From Fragosphaeria purpurea (taxonomy: Eukaryota; Ascomycota; Sordariomycetes; Ophiostomatales; Ophiostomataceae), in NCBI GenBank assembly GCA_002778095.1, contig PCDL01000011.1:2356001-2420000 (forward strand): a DNA stretch of 64,000 bases. Direction: 5' to 3'. Shown piece by piece: positions 12,102 to 23,239 of this stretch. Both the position numbers and the translations under genes were made by a program. A model generated the notes under the pieces. That model searched no databases. It had not been told where the DNA came from and worked only from the letters and a program-made list of their open reading frames with translations. How positions within the stretch are numbered: the stretch's first letter is position 1; every line of letters begins with the position of its first letter.

Positions 12102-14699
12102 ATGCACCTTCAGGTTCTCACCGTTGCCCTGCTCGCCGGGTTTGCGTCGACAACGACAGCGGCTGCGCTGGCAAAGGCAGCGTCGGTGGTGCTCGAGAGC
12201 CGGCCCACGCTGCCGACGGGATGGCGTTTCACAGCCGAGGCCGCGGGCGACGAGTCCCTGCAGTTGTCCATTGCACTGACGCAGCCCAGGCTGGCCGAGT
12301 TGGAGAGACGTCTGCTGCAGCAGCACCAGGAGGAAGCCGGGGAAGACGAAGCAGAACAGCAACAGCAACAGCAACAACCACACGATCAGCAACCAAACTT
12401 ACGAAAACAGCGGCACCGGCGACGACAGCAACGGCAGCGGCTGCCCTACGCGACAACACCCCCCCTGGCTCTGACGCGCGCACAGCTCGACGAATACCGG
12501 GCGCCCCGGAATGGCGCGGCCCGCGCCGTCCTCGACTGGCTGGCCGATAGCGGCGTGCACGACGCACGAACCGACGGGGCCTGGGTGCGGTGCAACCTCA
12601 CGGTCCGCGCCGTGCGGGACCTGTTCGAGGCCGACGTGGCCTACTACGCGCACACCAACCACACGCCCGTCCTGCGGGCGACCTCGTACACGATGCCGGC
12701 CGCCCTGGCCGCCGACGTCGACTTCGTCTTTCCTCTGGCGCACTTCATGCCGCCACCGCCGTCGCTCCGGCCGCGGTCGCGGATCGTGGCTGGCGCCGAC
12801 GGCCGGCCACTGCCACCACCACCACCACCACCATCACCATCCTCACCACAACCGACGACGACCGGCACCGTAGTCGCCAGGACCGAAAACAGCAACGAGA
12901 CGGACGGGCAGGCGTCGTCCACGCGCCGCACGTTCAAAAGGCAGACGTGGAACGGCTGGGGCAACCAGTACTACAACGGGACGTTTCCCTGGTCCACGAA
13001 GCCGTCGTTTTGTCCGTTCGGCGTCGTCACACCCAGCTGCCTCCGGCAGATGTACAACTGGCCGGCCTACCAACGGAACACCAGCACGATCACCGCGACC
13101 TTGAACTCGACCATCCCCCCCTCACAATCACAACCGCAACCGCAACCATCGGCGGAGAAGCCGCAACCACTGCCATCACCTCCGCCGTTGCCGCAATCAC
13201 AATCAGCGCAGCCAGCGCAGCCAGCGCAGCCAGCGCAGCCGCCCCAGCCGTCACCACCACAACCGCCGTCGTCACCGATGCCGTCGCCGTCGCCCCTGAT
13301 ACCGCGATCGCCGGTGCGGCTCGGCATTGCCGGCTTCTTAGAGCAGTACATCAACTACAAGGACGTCGCCGAGTTCCTGCAGTTTTACGCGCCGAGCGTT
13401 GCGCACGGCGGCGGCACGTCGCCGCCGTACAATTTTAGCGTCGAGCTCGTCAACAACGGCAAGAACCTTCAGTACCCACAGTTCATGGCGGGCCTCGAGG
13501 CCTCGCTCGACGTGCAGTACGCCATGGCGATGGCGTTTCCGACGCAAATTACCTTTTACAGCACGGGTGGCCGCGGCGAGACGGTGGGCACAAAAGGCCA
13601 CGTTCCTTCTAGTAATGGCGGTGGCGGCGGTGGTGGCGGTGGACAGTCGCCTCCGCCGCCGCCGCCGCCGCCACCGCCGCCGCTGCCGTCGCCGTTCACC
13701 GACAACGAGCCGTTCCTGAACCTGCTCGAGTACCTCGTGGCGCAGCCCGACAGCGCGCTGCCGCACGTGCTCTCGGTGTCGTACAGCGACGACGAGCAGA
13801 GCGTGCCGCAGGCGTACGCGCAGCGCGTGTGCCAGCTGTTTATGCAGCTGGCGGCGCGCAGCGTGTCGGTGTTGGTGGCGTCGGGCGACGGCGGCAGCGC
13901 AGGCATCGGCCGCGGCCTGTGCCTGCGCAACGACGGGACCAACCGGCACGCGCTGCTGCCGACGTTCCCGGCATCGTGCCCCTGGGTGACGAGCGTGGGC
14001 GCGACGAGCAACAAGCCGGCAGCGTCGATCGTCGCGGCCGATTTCAGCTCGGGCGGGTTCAGCAACTACTTTGCGCGGCCCGTGTGGCAAGACATGGCCG
14101 TGAGCGGCTACATGCGCGCGCTTGCTGGGGACGGTGGAGGGGGTGGAGGCGGCGAAGGAGGAGGTAGTAACGGAAACAGCGGAAACAGTGGAAACAAAGG
14201 AAACGGCGGCAACGGAAATGGCGGGAAAGGAGGCAACGGGGGCAGCGGCGGCTTCGGTGGCGGTGGCGGTGGCAACAACAACAACAACAACAACAACAAC
14301 AACCTCATCAGCAAGGACGGCCTCTTCAACACCACCGGCCGGGGCATCCCCGACCTGGCCGCCGTGGGGTCCGATTTCCAGCTGGTGTGGGGCGGCGTCA
14401 TCACGTCGACGGACGGCACGAGCGCGAGCACGCCCGTGGTGGCGTCGATGATCGCCATGGTCAACGACGCGCGGCTGCGCGCGGGCAAGCCGGTGCTGGG
14501 CTGGCTGAACCCGACGCTGTACTCGAGCAGCCTGCAGGACGTGCTGCAGGACATTGTGACGGGCGTGAGCCTGCCGTGCCGGTTCAACCACACGGCGCAC
14601 GTGGCCGGGTGGCCGGCACTGCCGGGCTGGGATGCGGTGACGGGGCTCGGGGTGCCACACGACTTCGACAAATTGTTGACCGCGTTGCTAGCGGTGTAG
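12102..14699 (+). CDS. Secreted sedolisin-family (S53) serine-carboxyl peptidase with low-complexity insertions
   Basis: Single exon, 865 residues, longer than typical fungal sedolisins (about 600). It starts with a signal peptide (hydrophobic, ending near TTTAAALA), then a pro-kumamolisin-like prodomain. The catalytic set is visible: Glu466 and Asp470 in GLEASLD, the oxyanion Asp596 in ASGDGG, and Ser774 in GTSASTP. The C-terminal D(I/V)TxG/GWDxVTGLG region carries the usual Ca2+ site. Family role: acidic extracellular endo- or tripeptidyl-peptidase. Extra length comes from a Q run in the prodomain, P/S/Q-rich linkers before the catalytic domain, a Gly8-10/Pro11 tract (13616-13688) and a G/N/S tract of about 55 residues (14131-14304) placed between the oxyanion Asp and the Ser. 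All keep frame, and every catalytic residue survives, so the enzyme is probably functional. It converges on the GH131 gene 203 bases away. Confidence 0.9.
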   Translation: MHLQVLTVALLAGFASTTTAAALAKAASVVLESRPTLPTGWRFTAEAAGDESLQLSIALTQPRLAELERRLLQQHQEEAGEDEAEQQQQQQQPHDQQPNLRKQRHRRRQQRQRLPYATTPPLALTRAQLDEYRAPRNGAARAVLDWLADSGVHDARTDGAWVRCNLTVRAVRDLFEADVAYYAHTNHTPVLRATSYTMPAALAADVDFVFPLAHFMPPPPSLRPRSRIVAGADGRPLPPPPPPPSPSSPQPTTTGTVVARTENSNETDGQASSTRRTFKRQTWNGWGNQYYNGTFPWSTKPSFCPFGVVTPSCLRQMYNWPAYQRNTSTITATLNSTIPPSQSQPQPQPSAEKPQPLPSPPPLPQSQSAQPAQPAQPAQPPQPSPPQPPSSPMPSPSPLIPRSPVRLGIAGFLEQYINYKDVAEFLQFYAPSVAHGGGTSPPYNFSVELVNNGKNLQYPQFMAGLEASLDVQYAMAMAFPTQITFYSTGGRGETVGTKGHVPSSNGGGGGGGGGQSPPPPPPPPPPPLPSPFTDNEPFLNLLEYLVAQPDSALPHVLSVSYSDDEQSVPQAYAQRVCQLFMQLAARSVSVLVASGDGGSAGIGRGLCLRNDGTNRHALLPTFPASCPWVTSVGATSNKPAASIVAADFSSGGFSNYFARPVWQDMAVSGYMRALAGDGGGGGGGEGGGSNGNSGNSGNKGNGGNGNGGKGGNGGSGGFGGGGGGNNNNNNNNNNLISKDGLFNTTGRGIPDLAAVGSDFQLVWGGVITSTDGTSASTPVVASMIAMVNDARLRAGKPVLGWLNPTLYSSSLQDVLQDIVTGVSLPCRFNHTAHVAGWPALPGWDAVTGLGVPHDFDKLLTALLAV
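13616..13688 (+). repeat. In-frame Gly-then-Pro codon tract in the sedolisin
   Basis: GGC/GGT repeats followed directly by CCG/CCA repeats inside the catalytic domain, shortly after the Glu/Asp pair. It probably forms a surface loop. Confidence 0.85.
14131..14304 (+). repeat. In-frame Gly/Asn/Ser repeat tract in the sedolisin
   Basis: Runs of GGA/GGC, imperfect GNSGNSGNKGN-like units and finally ten AAC (Asn) codons. It interrupts the catalytic domain between the conserved oxyanion Asp596 and Ser774. Confidence 0.85.
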
Positions 14700-14902
14700 C
14701 GCAAGCGCATATCGGCGCTCCAGACGAGGTGAAAGAGATTGTACAAACACAAACAAACCTGTTTTTTGTAAAGTATAGATTTGCATACGGATTTTTTTAT
14801 ACGAAGAGTCGTCTCATTACTCAGACAGTAAATACAACAAGAGAATCATCAAAGTCTCACCGACGGCAATCGTGCCAACGCACCTTTGCCGATCAGAATG
14901 GT

Positions 14903-16056
14903 TCAGGGAGACAGGCTCACGCAGCCGGTGGAGCTGTCCTCCTCAAAGACGCCGCCAAAAATGATGCCCTCGTTGATGCCCGGCTCCTGGATACCGTCGT
15001 GCACAATGTCGTCGCCGCCGTCGAGGCCCTTCTTGAGCACGCCAAAGTGGAACTGGCCCTGGCCGCTGACGTCGTTGGACAGCGCCTGCGTTTGCGCCTT
15101 GAGGGGGCTGGTGCCGGTGGAAAAAAAGACTTGGGAAGTTCTGGGCCGTTGGGTGGTTAGCTCGCAGAAAAATAACCGAAAAAAGAGAAAAGAAAAAAAA
15201 CCATGGCGGAACGCACAGCTTGTCAAAGTCCAGCGTCACGGCAAAGTTTTGGAACACGCCCGGCGTGAACGGCGTGCTGAACAGCACCTGCGGCGGGTTC
15301 GCGTTGACGTTGCCAAACAGCTGCAGCGTGTTGGGATCGACGCCGGCGGCGCCGCCGAGGATGGTGCCGGTCTTGAGCACGAGCTGGTTCGTGCTGAAGT
15401 CGTTGCTTTCCAGGAAGACGAGCTGGTACTCGTGCGAGAGGTTGAGCGGCCGCTGGGCGTCCTGCATGACGCTGAAGTGCAGGGTCTTGACGCCCTGGGT
15501 GGACGGGTCGGTGCCGGAGTTGCTGGCGGGCAGCAGCTCGGCGCGGCGGAAGCCGGTCTGGATGTTGTCGGCGCTGGGGGCAAAGATGGACTTGTCGCTG
15601 GGGGGACGCAAGTTAAAAAAAATTAAAAAATTAAAAATTAAAAACCAAGCAATCTACCAAACCGGAAGACAACAAACCTGATGGTGACCTCGACAGGCAC
15701 GGTATCCACGTCAAACTACAACTCGATTAGCCAAGATGCCCAAGTTGATTTTGTCCAGAAAAGTGGACGTACGAGCGAGCCGGTCTGCGCAGGCAGTTCC
15801 ACGAGTTGGCTGAGCTTGAGGTCTGCGCGCGGGGGTCAGCGGGTATCTGTTCCGTACGGCCAGTTCTCCATCCCCTTTTTTTCTGGGTTGCCCTACTTTG
15901 ACCAAAGACGTTGCTCGGGCTGAAGACGTTGTTGTTCGTGTCAAACGTGGCCGCCGAAAAGGACGACGGAATGCGGCCGTCGAACTGGATGGCGCACTTC
16001 TGGGCGGAAGCCAGCAGCGGCAGCGCCAGCAGCGCAAGAGAAGCAGAAGAACGCAT
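14903..16056 (-). CDS. Secreted glycoside hydrolase family 131 beta-glucanase
   Basis: Five exons: 15897-16056, 15773-15822, 15678-15715, 15217-15597 and 14903-15140, giving 288 residues. The signal peptide is MRSSASLALLALPLLASAQ; the mature protein opens KCAIQFDGRIPSSF, which with the later blocks SIFAPSADNIQTGFRRAEL and HEYQLVFLESNDFSTNQ matches GH131 as I know it. Characterised GH131 enzymes (for example from Podospora) have exo-beta-1,3/1,6 and endo-beta-1,4-glucanase activity. Each splice junction restores GH131-like sequence (for example NVFGQ|NLKLSQL and DTVPVEVTI|SDKSIFAP). The acceptor of the last intron is the least certain. There is no cellulose-binding module, so this is the short catalytic-only form. 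It faces the sedolisin gene tail to tail. Confidence 0.88.
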
Positions 16057-18630
16057 GGTCAGGAGAATGCAAAGAAAATGCCAAATCGTGGAGCCAGCCC
16101 TCGAAAAGAAAACGAGTGTGAAGAAAAAAAAAGAAAAAAAAAAACCAAAAAGAGGGTATATACGATGCAATCGGTCCACGATGGTATGAAGCAGGGAGAA
16201 AGAAACAGAACGGTAGAAACGGGTGAGGCCCTATTTAAGTTAAGTACAAGCAGTTCCTTTCTTTACGTCTACACTCTTCTGACAACATGTTTGAGGTCAC
16301 CACCGGATGGGCCACTGGTCGCTTCATGCAAAAGGCTTGACACGCGGGCCTTTTTGTGGGGAGAAGTGGAAACGTCGTGGATCATCTCGTTGGGATTTCT
16401 GAGATGAGGCAGAGACAGACGCTTCAGTCGGATCGGACGGTATTTGTTAGGCCTAACACGACGGCTCACGATGGGGTTTATTACTACTCCGTAGCCGTAG
16501 AGAAAGGGGTTCGGTCAAAACCGTTCGAAGCGATGATGCCGCTCTGGCCGCTCTGGCCGCCCTGGAAATGGTCTGGAGTTTCTGCACAGGCATTCGACGG
16601 CACGTTCAACGTCTCCCAAATTGCTCGCTATTGGCCTAGTTCTCATCTATGCAAATTGCTCCTTTTTTAGTTGAATATCATGGGCTGGAGTTGAACCAGC
16701 AGTGCCACGATATCTTCCGCAAGGTTCGTTGTACGTCTTCTATGAAGGGACGTCTTGTCTGACTCGTGCCCACACCTTTTTTTTTGTCCTTTGTGAATGG
16801 GCAAAATTCTCCGGCTTGCGGGGAAGAAGACAACCAGAACACGCCGGCCGGACGGCAAAAGAAAAGAGAAACAAGGGGTCGTTGCGGCGAACATCAAACA
16901 AGCTCGTCTCAACGCATCGACGGCGCAGCGGCACTATTGTTGTGTTGCAGAAAATACAACTAGTGGCGAATAAAACATACGTAAAAAATGACTAAAAAAA
17001 CCTTCGCTAAAAAAAAAAAATAAAGTAAGCGAAGCGTAGGTGGTTGAAGAACGGTTGTGGTTTTGAAGCGGGAAACGAGCCAAATGAAGCCAAAGCGTTT
17101 TTTGTTGACGTTTGTTTAAGGTTTCGTAACACCTGATTGGCCAGAATTGCTCTCCTAATAAAGGGCTTGAGAGGTGATCACAAACATGTCAGCTCGACAA
17201 CAACAAGCAATTCGATGCCAACAAGTATAAAAAAAAAAGAAGCTAAATCCAGACAGCTGTATTCTACACCAGTTGTAGCGTTTGTCAAAAAAAAAGAAAA
17301 AAGAACATAAACAAAAAGAAAAAAAGAGACATAAACACAAGCAAACAATTTGGTAGCCAAAGACGAGAAACCAGCGAAGCCATCCGTCAACGGGTTTGCC
17401 GCTGCCAAATCTATGCTTCCGCAGACTGGAATATCCCAGGCAATGCTAATGGAAATCAAGTGACCGATCAGCATAGTCGTAAATATGTACGTCGACATGA
17501 GTGTTTGTTTTGATGTCGTCGTTACGTACTGTGCAGGGACTGTGCAAACACAGTGGGAAAGCTTCGCCGGAACTCTGGTTCTTTGACATGATTGGCTAAT
17601 TTTAGTGGGCTACCACAACTTCCCTGCAAGGAAAGCGCGACGCATGTGTAAGACGACGACGCCATGTACACAAACCCGCACCTGCCGTCCTCAGCCGGCG
17701 ACGACGCAGAGAAGCACTTGCCTTTTGGCCGTCCTTTTTTGGCTCGTTTTCCCCTTTCGTGTGCGCGTTGTCAACTTCACCAACTTTCCACACAAAAAAA
17801 CAAATTCAACAACAAAGACCCCCATTTCTGTCGCAGCACGCCGCGTGTCCGCACGGTCAATTCGCTCGTTTTCCCCACCGCCAGCAGCACGACGCGTATC
17901 GCTCACAGCACGCATTGCAAGCTCTGATCGCACCAGAACAGAAACCACTCTTGCCATTGACCTCCAGCGGGAGTGTCCTTGACTTGACGCGTTTTTTAGA
18001 CGAATAGATTCTTCTTGCCATCCTGGTCGTCGCGCTGGAAACAACATATATATATTATATACGTCTCTTATCGAGAGGCGCGAGCTGATTTCACGGTACA
18101 CGAGCGAGGAGAACGCAAAAGGCTTATCGCATCACAGGGATAGCAAAGGCAGGCGACGAGACGAACGACGAGGCAAGCACATCCATATTGGTGACTTTTT
18201 TGAATTGACCATTCCGCCGGCGTCTTCTCGCTTTGGTACGTTCACGCCGGAGCCCACGCCGCAGCTGGCTCGATAGTTTGGCAACCCGGGATAGCTTGGT
18301 GTCGGGCTGGAACTAGACGCTCTTCCCTGATTGACGACACAATTGGATAATGCCGACCTGGACGCTTTATGTCTAGGCATTTGGGAGGCCATTTTTGTTT
18401 GACTCGTCCGGATTACCGAGAACGGACGTACACGCGGTCAAAGCGCGATGCTGCAATAAGAACAACGAAGCGCGGATCCCAAATGCTCACACTTGCGAGC
18501 TATATCACTTCCACTTCGGCAGCCACAAACAGACAGAGCTGTCGGCTCTTGGGGATACAATAGAAAGAAGGATCGACGTGAGAGAAGACGATTTTGCTCG
18601 CCGCCTAGTCCAGGCGGCTCTCCTACCAAC
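16057..18630. other. Divergent intergenic region between GH131 and sirtuin genes
   Basis: About 2.6 kb. Contains A-rich tracts (16115-16150, 16985-17025, 17230-17330), a TACTCCGTA element at 16485-16493, an ATTGG box near 17590 and a short TA run near 18045. No ORF with recognisable features. A T-arm-like hairpin on the minus strand near 16690 was considered as a tRNA and rejected. Confidence 0.5.
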
Positions 18631-21600
18631 ATGCCGACAACACACGTCTTGCCAGACTCCGGCGACGAACTGCAGAGCATTGCGGATTGTCTCTGGAAGG
18701 CAAAGAAGGTGTTGGTGGTCACCGGCGCTGGTATCAGCACAAATTCTGGCATTCCGGTAAGCCGTTTGTTACCGTCTGTTCCTCACCCGTTGGCTGGCAT
18801 TCTGTCGGGTTGTTTCTAACTTTTGGACGCAGGATTTTCGGTCCAAAAACGGCCTCTACTCGTTGATTCAGGCGCAGTTTGAGGCAGCGGCGGCTGCCGA
18901 AAGCATGGAGGACGAATCGAAAAACGAACAAAACGCGCCGCCGGTAAAGCGGCGAAGACTCTACCACAATAATGAGCATGACGGGAACCAGGAAGACACG
19001 AAGGCACGACAGGATGTCAACGACGTGAAGACGAACGACGACGGCGAAAATGAAACAATATACTGCGCATCACAAACCCCTTTTACCGATGAGGACCAAA
19101 AACCATTGCCAGATGCGCTCTCAACTACTACCCTCCTCCCAGAAACGCCACAAAAACAAGACAACGGAGACGATTTACCCATCATACACGATACGATCGA
19201 ATGCGGACACAATCCTGCAGAGATCTACGGAAACAAGCCTCTGCATCCCCTAAGCTCGTCCCCGCTGTCTTCGCCGCCGCCCATTCTCTTTGACCCGGAG
19301 GACGAGTTTCGGTCGGGCTCCACAACGTCGAGACGTTCGTCGAGCAGCGGATCGTCGTTGGCTGCTTCCTGTACGTCGTCCGACTCGGAATTGGAGTCGG
19401 AGGGCGCGTCCTTCTCGTCGTCGCAACCTACGCTTTCCACGCAGCCGTCCTTCGCAAGCACGAGCAGCAGTCACAGCAACTTGCCCGTCATGAAGGGACG
19501 CGAATTGTTCGACGCCTCTATTTGGGCGGATCCCGTCAAAACATCCGTCTTTTATACCTTTGCGACCACGCTTCGCCAGAAGATACGAGACGTCGCGCCG
19601 ACAACGAGTCACCACTTCATCTCGCATCTCCGCGATACAGGCAAGCTCGTCCGCTGTTATACACAAAATATCGACGAAATCGAAGAGAAGGTGGGCCTGA
19701 CAACGAGCCTCGTGCTGGGCCCCGGCAAAAAGGGCCGTTTTTCGAAGCGGGCCGGCGCCTCTCGCCGGTCCACTGGTTCCTCTGCTCCTGAAAGCGAACC
19801 CGTTCCCCCGCAAAACAGCCAAATAGAGGCAGCGGTGCACGGAGCTTTGCAAAACGAACAGGACGGCCCCGACAAGCACGACGCAAACATGTCACCAACG
19901 TCGCTGTCGCCAACCAACCCACACCCCGCAACACGGGATCCCTGCCACCGGGGCGTTGAGTGCGTTTTTCTTCACGGGTCCCTTCGGCAGCTGCGGTGTT
20001 TTCGCTGCGGCCACACTACGCCCTGGGACGAAGACAACCGCGAACACGAAACCTTGTCGGGACGGCAACCCAGCTGCCCGCAGTGTGAAGGCGCCACGGC
20101 GGCGCGCGAGGGCCGCGGAAAGCGAGCCCTTGCTGTGGGAAAGCTGCGTCCAGACGTCGTCCTCTACGGCGAAGAGCACCCCAACGCGCACTTGATCGCA
20201 CCCATCGTGCAGCACGACCTGTCTCTGGCCCCCGACATGCTGCTAATCTTGGGCACAAGTCTCAAGGTCCATGGCCTCAAGGTTTTGGTTCGGGAATTCG
20301 CCAAAGCTGTCCACACCCGAGGTGGCAAGGTGGTGTTTGTCAATTTCACAAAGCCGCCAGAAAGCGTCTGGTCGGATATTATTGATTTCTGGGTGCAGTG
20401 GGACTGTGATGCGTGGGTACAGGACTTGAAAGAGAAGAAGCCCGTGCTATGGCTACCACCAGGGTCGGACGCCGTGTTGAGGGAGCCGAGGAAGAAGCAG
20501 AAAGGTGCATCTGCTTCTGGAAAAGATGGACGGCCAAGTAAAAAAGGCACGGAACGTCAGACTTGTGGGGACGAGCGGGGAAGCGCGGCGGGCGAGAAGG
20601 CCATGACGCAGCAAGGGGAGAAGCAAGACGGAGTGGAAAAGGGCGACAAGAAAGAAAAAGAAAAGAAGGATGACAAGCCGCCTCGAACGAGAAAGAGACG
20701 CGTACCTTTACCGGAAAAAGCGGCGGACGACCAAGAGAAAAAACCACGAGGACGGGCACCGAACCCGAACGCTAAACATCCCGCTGCGGTTCGAGACGAC
20801 AAGGCCAACGGGGCGTTTGTGATGTGGAAAATCATGCAGGAACTGGCGACAAGCTCAGGGCGCACGCCCGATCTTAAGCCGCCGCCCAAGCGACGAACAG
20901 CACCTCGCACGAAGGCAACAAAGAGGCCAAGGCACTCGGCCCCGGCGCAGCTGGAGACCGTAGCACAACCTGCACAAGAATTTTCATCCTCGATTTCGGC
21001 GGTCCAGAATCTGGAAACAGTCACACGTCCGGGAACGCCTGTGGCAGCTACAAGCTCCACGCCAAACAAAGATGCCTATTCCATCCTATCAGCCGTCAAG
21101 GCAAACCCGCGAAGGCGACGGTCGAAGAAGGTTTTCGAAGAAGGGGCCAGTGCAGGTGGCCCAATCTTGGTGGAAGCGCAAAAAACCGAGCCAAAGCGCC
21201 GCGGAAGGGAACCCAAGAAACGGGTGCAGTCCACGAGCGTGCTGCCCCCCCTAGAACCGACTCGTCCACCGGACGGACCTCAGGAGAGATCAACGGATGC
21301 AGGCCGATGTCCCGACCAGAGGGCCAGGAACAAGCACCCTTCTGCGGGATTGGGGGCGTTTGCGACAAACGCGTTACACAGCTCGCCCAACTGGAGTTCC
21401 TCGAACACGTTCTCAACACACCTCTCGCCTCCACTCCGTAGCCCACCGGCATCTGGACAGACTTTGCTGCCACCGATCAGGCAGCTTTTCCCTGACGTGC
21501 CGTTCGCAAGACCGCAGCAGTCTCCGTTTTTCTTTCAAGATCCGCTGTGTGACCGGTACGGGTTTCCGCCTTCCTGGTTACAGAAATGGGATTGCGGCGA

Positions 21601-21667
21601 TCAGCTTCGACGAGAGGCCGACGAGCAGATTCTAGCTGCCGTCAGTTTCGGCGCACGGCGAGCATGA
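18631..21667 (+). CDS. Nuclear NAD-dependent histone deacetylase, Hst3/Hst4-type sirtuin
   Basis: Exons 18631-18756 and 18833-21667 give 986 residues. Sirtuin motifs: GAGISTNSGIP|DFRSKNGLY split by the intron, YTQNIDEIEEKVGL, the catalytic His423 in FLHGSL, zinc Cys pairs C431/C434 and C457/C460, and GTSLKVHGLK with VNFTKPP. The DFRSKNGLY loop and spacing place it in the Hst3/Hst4 class, which in fungi removes acetyl from histone H3 Lys56 after replication; that substrate is inferred from class only. An acidic, Ser-rich insertion of about 200 residues sits between the GLYSLI loop and the GRELFDASIW helix, and contains a likely nuclear signal (PVKRRRLY). The C-terminal ~450 residues are basic, Lys/Arg/Pro-rich and disordered. 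The ATG chosen is the first in frame before the conserved core. Confidence 0.92.
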
Positions 21668-22072
21668 TCGCATCACATGCCGAACGTGTTCCAACATTTT
21701 GTATACAGCTTTGTTGATTAAAAAAAATCCATTGGATAAAAGCGTTTCTATTCGCGTGTAAACAAGAGCGACATACTAAGAGCCTGCTAACAGCATGCTA
21801 AAAGTGAAATGTTTGGTGTTATTTTTTGGTTCATTTCGTTCTATGATTCATGAACTTTTTGGCGTGAGGGCGAACAAGTTTCAGGAAATGACTGCGGTGA
21901 TACGAATTTCTCCACCGGCTATTTTAGCGACATCGGCGCACTGCAATTTTGGTTTTTGAGCCTTCTTCTCAGCGGTTTGATATTTGCAATTGATTTACCA
22001 GTTTCAAGTCCCGCTAGTGCCATTCGAAGAGCAGATCAATTTTTCCCGTCTATTCATTCACGAAAACAAAAA
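21668..22072. other. Spacer between sirtuin and nucleotidase genes
   Basis: 405 bases, AT-rich; holds the sirtuin 3' UTR and the nucleotidase promoter. Open reading continues upstream of 22073 in the nucleotidase frame but without an ATG, so 22073 is taken as the start. Confidence 0.6.
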
Positions 22073-23239
22073 ATGGACAGTCCCTATCGAAGGGAGCTTG
22101 AGGTGGCCATTCGCGTCGTTGAGCAAGCAGCTCGGCTCAGCCAGGCCGTCCTGCCAGACCCGGACAAAGGCGTGCTGTTCAAGGACGACAAACTAGACCC
22201 AGTTACCATTGGCGACTTTGCCATACAAGCCCTTCTGACGAGCTCTCTGCGCCATGCGTTCCCCGACGACGGCTTCGTCGGCGAAGAGGACGCCGCCGCC
22301 CTGCGGGCCAACCCAGCGCTGTCCGACCGCGTCTGGGGTTTGCTGCAAGCGTCCGTGGACACGAAACAGAACAGCAGCAGCAGCAGCAGCGGCGGCGGCG
22401 GCAACATAGCGGTGGTGTTTCCCACGTCCAAGGAAGACATGTGGGCGGTGATCGACCGGTGCCAAACGGCGCCGGGCCCTGGCCGCGTCTGGGTGTTCGA
22501 CCCCATTGACGGCACAAAGACTTTTGTGCGGCGTGAGATGTACGCTATCAACGTCGCCCTCCTTGTCGATGGCAAACAGACAGTGGCCGTCGTCGCCTGT
22601 CCCCTTCTCTCACCTGACGTCGACATCGCCAAGGCCGAACCGGTCTTCAACCACTCCATTGATCCCACGGGCCGGGGCTCCCTCCTTTTTGCCGTCCGGG
22701 GTTATGGTACGTTTATTCGGCCTCTGTTCACCGGCAACGACGGTGGTAGCGTACTCCAAACGGCTCTAAGAAAACTCGACCGCTACGCAGCAACCACGTC
22801 AACGTGCGGCCTGCGCCCCGTCACCTGTCATTTCATGCAAGACTCGGCCATGGACGACGTGCACCGGGCCGTCGCAGCCAAGCTGGGCCTGCCCTTTCCC
22901 GGCAGCGACCTGCTCGGATGGGTGCCGCGCTGGAGCGTCCTCGCCACGGGGCTGGCCAACACGACGGTGTGGGTGTACAAGCAGCGGAGCCGGCACGCCA
23001 AGGTGTGGGACCACGCGGGCGCCATGCTCTTGTTCGAGGAAGTCGGCGGCAGGATCACCGATGTGGACGGGAAGCCCATTGACCTGCTGGCGGGCCGCAA
23101 ACTATCCCACAACTTTGGCTTTGTGGCCGCGCCAGCCGACATGCATGGCGTGGTTCTGCAAGCGGTGCACGACGTCCTGCGGGAGCAAGGCCGCCTCGAT
23201 CTGCTAGGGCCCAATCTGCAAGAGAGCAAGGAAAACTGA
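22073..23239 (+). CDS. met22: 3'(2'),5'-bisphosphate nucleotidase (HAL2/MET22)
   Basis: Single exon, 388 residues. It hydrolyses 3'-phosphoadenosine-5'-phosphate to AMP, clearing the by-product of sulfate assimilation; the yeast enzyme is the lithium/sodium-sensitive target Hal2. Motifs of the inositol-monophosphatase fold: the GEEDA metal motif (FVGEEDA), DPIDGTKTF (Asp143) and WDHAGAMLL (W312, D313), with the N-terminal DPVTIGDFAIQA helix. A short Ser/Gly run (SSSSSSGGGG) lies in the loop before the IAVVFPTSKEDMW strand. DPIDGTKTF replaces the more common DPIDGTKGF. Start chosen at the first ATG, eight bases after an A-rich leader; the reading frame is open further upstream without ATG. Confidence 0.93.
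   Translation: MDSPYRRELEVAIRVVEQAARLSQAVLPDPDKGVLFKDDKLDPVTIGDFAIQALLTSSLRHAFPDDGFVGEEDAAALRANPALSDRVWGLLQASVDTKQNSSSSSSGGGGNIAVVFPTSKEDMWAVIDRCQTAPGPGRVWVFDPIDGTKTFVRREMYAINVALLVDGKQTVAVVACPLLSPDVDIAKAEPVFNHSIDPTGRGSLLFAVRGYGTFIRPLFTGNDGGSVLQTALRKLDRYAATTSTCGLRPVTCHFMQDSAMDDVHRAVAAKLGLPFPGSDLLGWVPRWSVLATGLANTTVWVYKQRSRHAKVWDHAGAMLLFEEVGGRITDVDGKPIDLLAGRKLSHNFGFVAAPADMHGVVLQAVHDVLREQGRLDLLGPNLQESKEN

Noticed and set aside
16680..16750. tRNA gene on the minus strand
   Set aside because: GCTGG-TTCAACT-CCAGC looks like a T-arm, but the matching acceptor stem is imperfect and no D-arm or anticodon arm is convincing.
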